A stretch of 64,000 nt of DNA from JAICYJ01 sp963737445 (GTDB taxonomy: Bacteria > Actinomycetota > Thermoleophilia > Gaiellales > JAICJC01), in the NCBI GenBank assembly GCA_963737445.1, contig CAVTSO010000019.1:1-64000 (forward strand). Reading direction: 5' to 3'. Positions 42,282 through 53,316 of the stretch are shown piece after piece; within the stretch, counting starts at the first letter, position 1; each line of letters opens with the position of its first letter. Made by a program: the position numbers and the translations under genes. Under the pieces are notes generated by a model, which was given only the letters and a program-made list of their open reading frames with translations, made no database searches and was not told the DNA's origin.

Positions 42282-43313
42282 ATGCGGGCCGCGACCTTCC
42301 GCGAGTACGGCGGCCCCGAGGTGATGCGCTGGGAGCAGCTCGACGATCCCGCCTGCGGTCGCAACGAGGTGATCGTGCGGGCGCACGCATGCGGCCTCAA
42401 CCACAGCGACCTCGACTCGCGGGCGGGCAGCTCGCGCTGGCCGTTCACCATGCCCTGGGTGCTGGGCGCGGAGTTCGCCGGCACCGTGACCGCGGTGGGG
42501 TCCGAGGTCGCGGGCATCGCCGACGGCGAACCGGTCACGGCCTACCAGCAGTTTGGGTGTGGAACCTGCGCGGCCTGCGCGCGCTGGCGGCCCGACCTGT
42601 GCGAGCGGTTCGTGGTGTTCGGCACCGATCGCTGGGGCGGCTACGCGGAGCTGGTGGCGGTGCCGGCCCGCGCGGTGATCCCGCTGCGCTCCCCGGACGA
42701 CTTCGTGACCGCCGCGGCCGCCCAGTGCGTGGTCTCGACCGCGTGGTCGATGGTGGTGTCGGTCGCGGCCGTGCGCGCGGGCGAGACGGTGCTGGTGCCG
42801 TCGGCCTCGGGCGGCGTGGCGGGCGCGGCGGTGCAGGCGGCGCGGCTGTCGGGGGCGCGCGTGATCGCCTCGGTGGGGGCGCCCGAGAAGTCAGACGCGG
42901 TGCGGGCCCTGGGCGCGGACGTGGTCTTCTGCTATTGCGACACGCCGGTGGCGGAGGCCGTGGCCGAGGCCACCGGCGGTCGCGGCGTCGACGCGGTGAT
43001 CGACACGACCGGCGGCCCGCGGTTCGGGGAGCACCTGGCGGCCATGGCGCCGGACGGGCGGCTGGTCACGTGCGGCGCGCACGCCGGCGAGGTGGTGCCG
43101 CTCGACATCATCGAGCTGTTCCGCCACGGCCACCGCATCCTCGGCTTCCGCGTTGCCACGCCGGACGAGATCCGAACGTCGCTAGCGATGGCGCTCGACG
43201 GAGCGATCACGGTGCCGGTCGACCGCACGTTCCCGACCTCCGAGGCAGCGGCCGCGCACGCCTACATGGACGAGCGCAAGCACGTCGGCAAGATCGTGCT
43301 GGTGTCGGAGTGA
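42282..43313 (+). CDS. Zinc-containing alcohol dehydrogenase / quinone oxidoreductase family
   Basis: 343 aa, medium-chain dehydrogenase. The N-terminal GroES-like domain contains HACGLNHSDLDSRAG and the structural zinc loop GCGTCAACARWRPDLCER (four Cys). The Rossmann part has LVPSASGGVAGAAVQAARLSG for NAD(P)H. The catalytic-zinc Cys of true ADHs is replaced by Asn (C-G-L-N-H-S-D), as in quinone oxidoreductases, so a reductase of a carbonyl or quinone is more likely than an alcohol dehydrogenase. Its stop overlaps the next gene (GTGA). Its link to the ureide pathway is only positional. Confidence 0.86.
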   Translation: MRAATFREYGGPEVMRWEQLDDPACGRNEVIVRAHACGLNHSDLDSRAGSSRWPFTMPWVLGAEFAGTVTAVGSEVAGIADGEPVTAYQQFGCGTCAACARWRPDLCERFVVFGTDRWGGYAELVAVPARAVIPLRSPDDFVTAAAAQCVVSTAWSMVVSVAAVRAGETVLVPSASGGVAGAAVQAARLSGARVIASVGAPEKSDAVRALGADVVFCYCDTPVAEAVAEATGGRGVDAVIDTTGGPRFGEHLAAMAPDGRLVTCGAHAGEVVPLDIIELFRHGHRILGFRVATPDEIRTSLAMALDGAITVPVDRTFPTSEAAAAHAYMDERKHVGKIVLVSE

Positions 43314-43864
43314 GGACGGTCTGCTACCTGGCGCACTGCCTGCTGAACGCGAACGCCAAGGTCGACGAGGGCGCGCGCTGCGCGGGCGTGTCGGCGCCGG
43401 TGGTAGGGCTGCTCCGCGATCACGGCGCCACGATCCGACAGATGCCCTGCCCCGAGCTGGCGTTCGGCGGCACCCGGCGGTTCTGGGCGGTGCGCGAGCA
43501 GTACGACACGCCGGCCTTCCGGGCGCATTGCCGGACGCTGGCCGAGCCGGTGGCGGAGCAGATCCGGGCCGACCTCGGCGCCGGCGCGAGGGTGGTGATC
43601 ATCGGCATCGACGGCAGCCCCAGCATGGGCGTCGAGCTGACCGCCAGCGCCGGTGACTGGGGCGGCCGGCCGGACAAGCCGCGCGACGAGGACTACCCGG
43701 TGACGCCCGGGCCAGGGCTGTTCACGGAGACGCTGCTGGACCTGCTGGGAGACGACGTGGCGCGGGCGCGCGTGATCGGGATCGGACAGGACCTGTTCGA
43801 CTACGACGAGCCGGCGGAGCTGGCCAAGCTGGCGGCGGCCGTGGAGAACAGCGGTGCGCGGTGA
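43310..43864 (+). CDS. TudS/DUF523-related putative desulfidase
   Basis: 184 aa from GTG 43310. Pattern of the DUF523/TudS group: CYLAHCLLNANAKVDEGARC near the N terminus, IRQMPCPELAFGGTRRFW, and VVIIGIDGSPSMGVELTASA. In TudS (thiouracil desulfidase) three cysteines hold a 4Fe-4S cluster that removes sulfur from thiouracil. Cys5, Cys9, Cys23 and the Cys of M-P-C-P-E are candidates here. It is the longer, divergent CD3072-like branch, so the substrate is uncertain. It is coupled to the dehydrogenase by a 4-nt overlap. A sulfur-modified base would fit the nucleobase-degradation context. Confidence 0.75.
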   Translation: MRTVCYLAHCLLNANAKVDEGARCAGVSAPVVGLLRDHGATIRQMPCPELAFGGTRRFWAVREQYDTPAFRAHCRTLAEPVAEQIRADLGAGARVVIIGIDGSPSMGVELTASAGDWGGRPDKPRDEDYPVTPGPGLFTETLLDLLGDDVARARVIGIGQDLFDYDEPAELAKLAAAVENSGAR

Positions 43865-44168
43865 CCTGCGCTCTCGGCGGGTGGCGGTGGTCCCGGACTC
43901 GGTGCTGAACCCGCTCGCGGGTGGGGCCGATCACCTGACGCCGCTGACCGAGGCCGGCTGGGGCCTAGTGGTACTGCCACCGGCGGGGCTGCCTGACGGC
44001 ACCGAGCGGGCAATGGTCGCCGCCATCGCCGACACGGTGGTGACGTTCCTGGACGACGACTACGAGGTCGCCCTGGGATGGCCGGGCGATCAGCGCACGG
44101 AACGGCTGATCGAGACGCTGTCCGCCATCGGGCGGCGCGTCGAACGGCGGATCGACCTGCTGGACTAA
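43854..44168 (+). CDS. Conserved hypothetical protein downstream of the TudS-related gene
   Basis: 104 aa from GTG 43854, overlapping the TudS-related stop by 11 nt. Sequence: RVAVVPDSVLNPLAGGADHLTP, GWGLVVLPPAGLPDGTERAM, VAAIADTVVTFLDDDYEVAL and TERLIETLSAIGRRVERRID. It looks like a small alpha/beta (Rossmann-like) protein of the kind found next to DUF523-type genes. No catalytic motif is recognised. The overlap says it is made together with the TudS-like protein, perhaps as its partner. Confidence 0.65.
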   Translation: MRGDLRSRRVAVVPDSVLNPLAGGADHLTPLTEAGWGLVVLPPAGLPDGTERAMVAAIADTVVTFLDDDYEVALGWPGDQRTERLIETLSAIGRRVERRIDLLD

Positions 44169-44172
44169 CGGC

Positions 44173-44355
44173 TCAAGCGGTGGCCTCGTTCGAGCGTGCG
44201 ATCCGCAGCTCGAGCGGGGTCGACTGCCGCGTGCGTCCGGCCTGCGCCTTGCGCCGCTCCTCGGCCATCCGCAGCAGCTCCTCGTGCTCGTGCGGGGTGT
44301 ACCCCCAGTCGGTCGAGGGCGCTTCCGTCACGCTGTTGTGCTTCGCGTCCTTCAT
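44173..44355 (-). CDS. Small charged hypothetical protein
   Basis: 60 aa from ATG 44355, preceded by GGAGGATTGGG (good Shine-Dalgarno), which decides this start over the long frame to 44523. Contains STDWGYTPHEHEELLRMAEE and RRKAQAGRTRQSTPLELRI: a charged helix then a basic tail. No family recognised. Convergent with the gene at 43854 (4-bp gap). Confidence 0.6.
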   Translation of the reverse strand: MKDAKHNSVTEAPSTDWGYTPHEHEELLRMAEERRKAQAGRTRQSTPLELRIARSNEATA

Positions 44356-44494
44356 CCCAATCCTCCGTGCTCTTTGGCCCGCGCCCGAAACACTACCTAG
44401 TTGAGAAGGCGAGTGTAAAGGCACATGACGATTTCCAGGTCTTTTCCTGATTGACACCCATTCGCCACCCCGGATCCGCGAGGCATCTGCAACC

Positions 44495-45238
44495 ATGCAG
44501 TACATGAGCAGCTCGCACGGCACGAGGGTGGTCGGGGGCGGTCTCCTGTGCGAGCTGCACGCGCATTCGCGCTGGAGCGACGGCGATCTCGAACTGGCCG
44601 ACGTCGTCGACCTCTACGGACGTGCCGGGTTCGACGTGCTGTGCATCACGGATCACGTTGTGCGGGACGGAGGGATGGTCACGGCCGCCGTCCACGCCGA
44701 GTACCTGGCCGAGATCCGCCGGCAGGCGGAACATGCGCAGCGACGGCATGGTCTGCTGGTGCTGCCGGGACTGGAGTTGACGTGGGACGACGCCGACTCA
44801 CAGCAGGCCGCCCACGCCGTGGCGGTCGGCCTCGACCGGTTTGTCGGCCTCGCGGACGGGCTCGATGCGGCGGTAGAGACGGCGCGCGACCACGGCGCGG
44901 CGATCATCGCTGCGCACCCGCACGGCGCCCGGCGCGACACCATCCCCGGCCGCACCACCCAGCGCTGGTGGCACGATCCGTCCGTGCGCTCGCTGGCGCA
45001 CCGGTTCGAGCTGATCAACCGGACGCAGGTGTTCGACTGGGTGGCCGAGGCCGGCCTACCGGCGGTCGCGAACGGCGACTTCCACCAGCCCGGACACCTG
45101 GCCACCTGGAAGACCGTGCTGCCGGTGGAACCTGAAGCGGACGCGGTGGTCGCGTACCTGCGGTCGCAGGCGCCGGCCATGATCACGCGGCCGGCGGTGC
45201 TGCACGCGCTGGCGCAGGCGGCCGGCGTGGCTGCGTAG
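44495..45238 (+). CDS. PHP-domain phosphoesterase
   Basis: 247 aa. Polymerase and histidinol phosphatase (PHP) fold: LLCELHAHSRWSDGDLEL (H-x-H metal pair and Asp), FDVLCITDHVVRDGG (T-D-H), LLVLPGLELTW (Glu), AIIAAHPHGARRD (His) and VANGDFHQPGHLATWKTVL (D-F-H). All metal ligands are present. Lone PHP proteins hydrolyse phosphate esters or nucleotides (for example nucleoside 3',5'-bisphosphates). Start ATG 44495 or 44504. It precedes typA by 50 bp. Confidence 0.86.
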   Translation: MQYMSSSHGTRVVGGGLLCELHAHSRWSDGDLELADVVDLYGRAGFDVLCITDHVVRDGGMVTAAVHAEYLAEIRRQAEHAQRRHGLLVLPGLELTWDDADSQQAAHAVAVGLDRFVGLADGLDAAVETARDHGAAIIAAHPHGARRDTIPGRTTQRWWHDPSVRSLAHRFELINRTQVFDWVAEAGLPAVANGDFHQPGHLATWKTVLPVEPEADAVVAYLRSQAPAMITRPAVLHALAQAAGVAA

Positions 45239-45287
45239 ACAGGGGTCTGGTGGCTGACCGCCCGCGGTCGCCATCTACGCTCCGTCG

Positions 45288-47132
<1,845 letters not shown>

Positions 47133-47181
47133 CCGAGCAGAGGCTCGTAACTCCAGTAGGCTGAGGGAGGGTGATCGTGCG

Positions 47182-48429
47182 ATGGAGGACCTTCCCAGCG
47201 GAACCGTCACACTCCTCTTCACCGACGTCGAAGGGTCGACGCTACTCGTCCAGGCGCTCGGTGCCGCCTACCAGTTCGCGCTGGACGGACACCGCCAGAT
47301 CCTGAGGGATGCGGTCGCGTCGCACGCGGGCCGCGAGGTCGACTGCCGCGCGGACGAGTTCCTCGCCTGCTTCCCGCGCGCATCCGACGGCCTCGCGGCG
47401 GCGATCGCGGCACAGCTGGCGCTGACGTCGCAGAACTCCCAGCTGCGGGTGCGGATGGGGCTTCATACTGGCGAGCCGGAGCTGATCGGCGACGCCTACA
47501 TCGGGATCGACGTGAACCGGGCGGCGAGGATCTGCGCGGCCGGTCACGGCGGGCAGATCCTGGTGTCACAGACCACACGCGATCTGGTGTCGTCAGGCGT
47601 CCAGTTCCGCGATCTCGGCACATACCTGCTGGCGGGAGTCGAGCAGGCCGAGCGGATCTACGAGGTGCGCGCGCCCGGGTTGCGCACCTCGTCGCTGCCC
47701 CTGCGGGCCGAGCACGAGTCCGGCGCCCCGGGCCGTCGCCGGCGGAGCCTGCGGCTGCGACGCGTGCCCGCCTCATCGCACCTCGCCGAGACCGCCTGGC
47801 GGGCACGGAAGCTGATCGAGCCGGGGCCGCTCCGCGAAGCACTCACAACCCTAGCCGCGGAGCTGTTCGACGCCGATCGCGCCGTCCACCGGGCCGACGC
47901 GCTGCTCGAGAAGATCGACCGACACCGCATCACCCGCAGGTTGGCCGAGCAGCGCCAGCTGTCGATCGTGTCCGCCCCGGTGGCCGAGCTGGCCGCGGGG
48001 ACCGACGCGAAGCTGGCATGCCTCGACCGTCTCGGCGACGACCGCCAGGTCGTCTCCGACCTGGGCGCCGAGGCTGCCGCGCTGCTCGACCGGTCGTTCT
48101 CCGACCACGCAGTCGAGCAGATGTGCGAGCGCCTGAACCTGGCGACCGGCACCCTGGACGGGCAGATCACGGTCACCGCCCGCGCCCACGACGCGCTCAG
48201 CTACCGGCTCGCGCGCACGCGCTGGCGCGGCGTCTACCGGCTGGACGGGCTCTATGTGGTCCCCTACCACGACGAGCTGGGGATCGAGCGCCAGCCAGAG
48301 TTCACGGACGCGGGCGAGGCCCGCCGCTTCCGTCACGGCGTCAAGCTGGCCCACCAGGCAAAGACCCGAGACGTCGGCCTTGATGCACCTTGGGATGGAG
48401 GCGGAGGTACGAGCGGCAGCGGGTATTGA
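47182..48429 (+). CDS. Class III adenylate/guanylate cyclase-type protein
   Basis: 415 aa. Cyclase homology domain at residues about 6-175: GTVTLLFTDVEGSTLLVQ (first metal Asp), AGREVDCRADEFLACFPRA (second metal Asp of a modified G-D motif, Ala for Gly), RVRMGLHTGEP and DVNRAARICAAGHGGQIL (transition-state Asn and Arg). The key residues are therefore mostly present and weak activity is plausible. The C-terminal 230 residues are Arg-rich, helical and unlike the ATPase/TPR part of LuxR-type cyclases; I do not recognise them. The final Gly/Ser tail looks non-functional. ATG 47182 with a GAGGG Shine-Dalgarno. Confidence 0.75.
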   Translation: MEDLPSGTVTLLFTDVEGSTLLVQALGAAYQFALDGHRQILRDAVASHAGREVDCRADEFLACFPRASDGLAAAIAAQLALTSQNSQLRVRMGLHTGEPELIGDAYIGIDVNRAARICAAGHGGQILVSQTTRDLVSSGVQFRDLGTYLLAGVEQAERIYEVRAPGLRTSSLPLRAEHESGAPGRRRRSLRLRRVPASSHLAETAWRARKLIEPGPLREALTTLAAELFDADRAVHRADALLEKIDRHRITRRLAEQRQLSIVSAPVAELAAGTDAKLACLDRLGDDRQVVSDLGAEAAALLDRSFSDHAVEQMCERLNLATGTLDGQITVTARAHDALSYRLARTRWRGVYRLDGLYVVPYHDELGIERQPEFTDAGEARRFRHGVKLAHQAKTRDVGLDAPWDGGGGTSGSGY

Positions 48430-48463
48430 CCGCTTTCGTCCGCCACGTTCTTGGCGAGGGCTC

Positions 48464-51400
48464 CTACGACAACGAGACGGTGGCGCTGCCCGTGTAGTCG
48501 TTGTACGGGTCGAGCACGATCGTGTAGGTGCCAGCGACCGGCGCCGTCAGGCCGAACGAGGTCGAGCCCAGCACCCACGAGGGCGACAGCAGCGGGGTGC
48601 CGTCGGGCCGCAGCACCGACACGCGCATGATCGGTACGATGACCGCGCTCAGGTTCAGCACCAGCGACTGGCCGGCCGTCGCCGTGAACGTGACCGCCCC
48701 GCCCTGGCCGGGCGCGGTCATCGCCGCCGTGAACCCGGGCCCGCCCTGCGTGATCGACCCGGACGAATCCGGCGGCACGTCGTAGACGGTCACCGACAGC
48801 GGCCCGGTGGAGGCGTCGAACGGATCGACCGCGATCGTGTAGGTGCCGGACACCGGCAGCGTGGTCACGTCGATGAACGTGTTGCCCGGCGCCATGGTCG
48901 AGAGCAGGGTCGTGGAGTCCGGCTTGCTGACCGTGAACCGCACCGACATCGCCGTGGTCAGGCGGAAGCTGACCCGCTCCCCGGCCACGCCGGTGAAGCT
49001 GACCAGGCCGTTCTGACCGGGCACCGTGATCGGGATCGAGGCCGCGGCGCCGCCGGGCGTGGTCGTCGCCGACGCGTCGGCCGGCACGCTGTAGGCGGTC
49101 AGCGTCATGGTGACCGGCGAGCCGCCTGACGGGTCGACCACGATCGTGTAGGTGCCGGTGGCCGGCAGCGTGCGCGTGTCGAGGAAGCCGCCGGACGACG
49201 ACACGTAGAAGGTGGCAAAGGCGGAGCCGTCCGGCGCGCGTATGTCGAGCCGCGTCTGCGGCAGCGCACTACCGGTGACCGCCATGCTCAGCCGCGTGCC
49301 GGCCGCGCCGGCGAACGTGATCCCGGCGTTCTGCCCGCCGCCCAGCGAGATCGTGAGCGGCGCTCCGCCGACGGTGATGCTGCCGGTGAGGTCGACGGGC
49401 ACACCAAGCACCTGCACGGTGGCGCTGCCCACCGCCGCGCCCTGCGGATCGATGCGGATCGTGTAGGTGCCGCTGGCCGGAAGCGCCAGGGCATCGATGA
49501 AGCCGCCCGAGCCGTAGGCGATGGTGGCGCCCGAAGGTGACACCAGCGTCACCGACGTGGCGAGCATGCCAGAGGTGCTGTAGCTGACGCTGACCGACTG
49601 GCCGGCCGCGCCGGGGAACGTGACCGAGGCGTTCTGGCCGGGTACGGTGGTGGTGAGCGTAACCGGCGGTGCCGCAACCGAGGTGGTCGCCACCGGGTCG
49701 GCCGGCACGTCGTACAGCGTGTAGCTGACGCTGCCGGTGCCGACGTCCTGCGGGTCGGCCACCACGGTATAGGTGCCGGTCTGCTTGAGCGTCGCGGCGT
49801 CCACGAACGAGGTACCGGCGCCGGTGTAGCCCGGCCCGGCCAGCACCGTGCCGTCGGGGTTCAGGATCGAGGTCTTGAGCAGGTAGTAGCTGGAGCTGAC
49901 ACCGAGGCTGACCCGCCGGCCGGCCACGCCGCTGAACGTGAACAGCGCGTTCTGGCCGGCCGCGGTTGTGGTGGCCGAGGCGGGAGGGCCACCGGGCGTG
50001 ATGGTGGACGTGACGTCGGCCGGCACGTCGTACAGCGTCAGCGTGACCGGCCCGGTGCGCTCATCCTGCGGATCGGCCAGGATCGTGTACGTCCCGTCGG
50101 AGGGCAGCTGCACGGTGTCGATGAAGCCGTAGCCGGCACTCGTGTAGAGCGGCCCCGCGAGCTGCGTCCCGCCTGGACCGATGATGATCGTCTTCAGGAA
50201 GCTGATGCTGCTTGAGGTGGACAGCGCCACCCGCCGCCCGGCCGTGCCCGTGAAGCTGGCGACCGCGTTCTGGCCGGGCGCGGTGGTGGTCAGCGTCACC
50301 GGCGGCCCGCCGGGACTGATCACCGCCGTCGCATCCGGCGGCACGTTGAAGAGCTGGATAGCCATGCTGCCGCCACCCGCCTGCAGCGGGTGCACGCGCA
50401 CCACGTAGCTGCCGGTCTGCTGCAGCGTGAACGAGTCGATGAACGCGTTGCCGGTGGACAGCGTCTTCGAGGCGGCCGTGGACCCGTCCGGGTTGCTGAT
50501 GGTGACGGTGCTGCTGGTGATCGTCGACGCCGACAGCAGGGCGCTCACGCGTGTGCCGGCGGTGCCGTCGAAGGCCAGCAGCTGGTCCTCGCCGGCGCCC
50601 GAGGTGACGGTGACGGGCGCGCCGCCGACCGCGATCGGGCTGGGCGATGTGCCGGTGACGCTGCCGCTGTCGGTGCCACCGCTGCTGGTGGCAGTGGCGG
50701 TGACAGTGGTGCTGCCGGGAGCCGGCGTGAACTGGCCGGTGTAGCTGCCGTCGCCCTGGGCGGTCAGCGCGATCGGCTGGCCGTTGGCGGCCGCGGTCAC
50801 GGTCACGCCCGCGAGGTCGCCGCAGACGCCGGCCAGCAGGCGCACCGATACCGTGTGGCCGGCGGCGGCCACGAAGCCCTGGCCGGGAGCGTCGATCACC
50901 AGCTGCGGCTTGTTGCTACAGGTGAGCGCGTTTCCGGCGTCGAGACGGCCCCGGCTGGCGCTGCTGCCGGCGAGTGTCGCGGGATGGTCGACGGTGCGCA
51001 GCAGCAGCGCCTTGATGGTGTCGGCGGTGGCGGCCGGGTGCGCCGCCAGCACCAGCGCGGCCGCGCCGGCCACGTGTGGCGAGGCCATCGAGGTGCCGCT
51101 CTCGGACTTGTAGGCCCTGCCCGGCCAGGTCGAGTAGATGCTGACGCCGGGCGCCGCCAGGTCGACGCTGCTCTGACCGTAGTTCGAGAAGTAGGCGAGG
51201 TGGTCGGTGGAGTCGCTCGCGCCCACCGAGATGATGTTGGGCAAATTGAAGTCGGCCGGGTAGGTGGGCGTCGTATCGCTGTTCACGCCATCGTTGCCGG
51301 CGGCGGCAACGAACAGGTCGCCGTGCGCGTTGGCGTCGGCGATGGCGTCGTACAGGGCCTGCGAGTACTCGGTGTCGCCCCAGGAGTTGTTCGTGATGCG

Positions 51401-52257
51401 CACGCCCATGGCGGTCGCGTACCGCAGCGCGGCCACCGCACCCGCCACGTCTCCGGTGCCGTCGGCGCCGATGAACTTGAGCGGCATCAGCTGCACGTTC
51501 CAGTCTACGCCGGTGACGCCGGTGCCGTTGTTGCCGACCGCGCCGATGGTGCCGGCAACGTGGGTGCCGTGCCCGTTGTCGTCGATCGGGTTGTTGTCGT
51601 TGTTGATGAAGTCCCAGCCGCGCCAGTCATCGACGTAGCCGTTGTGGTCGTTGTCGATGCCGTCGTTGCGGCAACCGGGCAGTTCTCGCCGGGGTTGGTC
51701 CACGTGTTCGCGGCCAGGTCGGGATGGGTGGCGTCGATGCCGGTGTCGATCACGCCCACTACCACCGACTTCTTGCCGGTGGTGACGCCCCAGGCCCGCT
51801 CCGCGCCGATGTCTGCGCCCGGCGTGCCGGCCGTGAAGTCCACGGTCTGGCCGGTGTTGTTGAGCCCCCACTCCTTCTTGAACTGAGGATCGTTCGGCAC
51901 CGGGTTGGCGAACAGGTGGATCGTGCGGTCGGGTTCGACGTAGCTGACGTCGGCGTTGCCCTCGAGCAGCGACATGGCGCGCGCCGACGCGCGCGGCGCG
52001 ACCGTGGCCAGCTGCACGCGGTTGCTGCCCAGATCGGTGCCGGTGCCGACTCCCGCCGCATCCAGCGCTTGCTGCCGGGCGCGGGCCGAGACGCCGCGAC
52101 GGAAGCCCACGATCAGCTTGCCCGGTATCACCACCGACGCCTGAGGCACCGGTGCCACAGCGGCATGGCGCACGCCGGCCGTCGCCCGTCCACCTGCGCC
52201 GGACACGACAACCGCGAGCACGACCACCGAAGCGGCCAGGCGAAGACCCCGAGCCAT
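48464..52257 (-). pseudogene. Secreted subtilisin-like serine protease with seven C-terminal repeats, one frameshift
   Basis: The combined frames give about 1,260 residues. Signal peptide (RLAASVVVLAVVVSGAGGRA), inhibitor-like prodomain (IPGKLIVGFRRGVSARARQQ), then the S8 domain: VVVGVIDTGIDATHPDL (Asp), DDNGHGTHVAGTIGAVG (His), AAAGNDGVNSD (oxyanion Asn) and SGTSMASPHVAGAAALVLAA (Ser). The shift lies at about 51671-51682, between NPGENCP and CRNDGIDNDHNG, explained by one missing base. The C-terminal half is seven beta-sandwich repeats of about 105 residues, each ending like GTYTIVVDP plus VPxD. An extracellular protease that would be complete if the shift is a sequence error. Confidence 0.85.
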
Positions 52258-52403
52258 GCTCCCACGCTACATGTGCAACACAAGTGTGGCAATCCTCACA
52301 TGGGGGATCGTCCGGGCCACTCGATCGGTTGAGTTCGGTGACTACCGGGTACTCCGATCTGGTGATGGTGAACGATCTCGAACAGCGGCACACTGGCGCC
52401 TCG

Positions 52404-52973
52404 ATGAGGCTCCAGGATCAACGCTCCGCCGGCGACCCGGCAACCGTCGCCGCCGCCGTACGCGACGCCGCGCTCGTGTTGGTCGCCGTTCAGCAGGTCG
52501 ACCAGCGGGTGGCGCTCGACCGCGAGCGGCCGGGTCCGACCCCGTCCGAGGTGGCGGAGCTACGCGACGCAGCCCGGGCTGCCGGCGCGCGCCTGGCGGG
52601 CCTCATCGACGGCGGCTCAGCCGTGCTGCTCGAGTATCTGCGGGCAAGCCGGGCTCACCTGGCCGGCCAGGAGGGGGCACGGGACGCCATCCACGTCGCC
52701 ACCCACGAGCTCTGGAACTGCTTCGAGCGGCCGATCGCGGCCCTGGTCGGGTTCTGCGCGAACGCGGACGTCGACCTCACGCGCTCGCTGGACGCACCGG
52801 GGCGGATCACGCTCTGCTCCACCGACGACTTCATCGTCTGCTGCTGCCGCCTGGCTGAGCAGGGCGCGTATGCCGCCTGGCCGTCGGTGGCGATGGCGCT
52901 GCGTCACACCATGCAGCTGATGGTCAGCACGCACGCGGCCATGGACGCGGCGTACCCCGACGCTGCCGTCTGA
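52404..52973 (+). CDS. Hypothetical protein, helical
   Basis: 189 aa from ATG 52404 (an in-frame ATG at 52365 would add 13). Almost entirely helical, Ala-rich: VAAAVRDAALVLVAVQQVDQ, AELRDAARAAGARLAGLIDG, a central THELWNCFERPIAALVGFCA, DDFIVCCCRLAEQGAYAAWP with three adjacent Cys, and LRHTMQLMVSTHAAMDAAYP. The Cys triplet and a nearby His might bind a metal or haem, but I know no family with this pattern. Divergent from the subtilase gene. Confidence 0.6.
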   Translation: MRLQDQRSAGDPATVAAAVRDAALVLVAVQQVDQRVALDRERPGPTPSEVAELRDAARAAGARLAGLIDGGSAVLLEYLRASRAHLAGQEGARDAIHVATHELWNCFERPIAALVGFCANADVDLTRSLDAPGRITLCSTDDFIVCCCRLAEQGAYAAWPSVAMALRHTMQLMVSTHAAMDAAYPDAAV

Positions 52974-52981
52974 CCGTTCGG

Positions 52982-53275
52982 CTACGAGCTGGGCGGCGGC
53001 GCCGGCTCGGTCACGGTCACGGTGTTGGTGATAGTGCTGGGCGGCGAGGTCTCGGTCTGGGTGATCGTCTGCGTGCCGCCGGTGATGACCGTCGTATACC
53101 CTCCGCCGTTGCTGTTGCCCGCGGCGAGCACGCCGACCAGCACGCCGATCACCAGGGCGGCCACCATCCCTGCCACCGCCAGCGCGATCCGCTGGGGCGT
53201 CCAACCGTCGTTCGACGGTGGCGAGGGCGACGGAGGCCCGGGCTGCGGTGGGGGCGGCGGCGGCTGGTAGGTCAT
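52982..53275 (-). CDS. Small membrane-anchored Pro/Thr-rich protein
   Basis: 97 aa from ATG 53275. A cytoplasmic proline-rich start (PPPPPPQPGPPSPSPPSNDG), then WTPQRIALAVAGMVAALVIG with one membrane segment to about residue 52, and an extracytoplasmic Thr/Ser-rich tail (GGTQTITQTETSPPST). Proteins of this layout are common in high-GC actinobacteria and are of unknown function. Convergent with the gene at 52404. Confidence 0.65.
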   Translation of the reverse strand: MTYQPPPPPPQPGPPSPSPPSNDGWTPQRIALAVAGMVAALVIGVLVGVLAAGNSNGGGYTTVITGGTQTITQTETSPPSTITNTVTVTEPAPPPSS

Positions 53276-53316
53276 GCCGTTCGATGGTATCCGGGTTCTG
53301 TGGTAGATCCCGGTGC

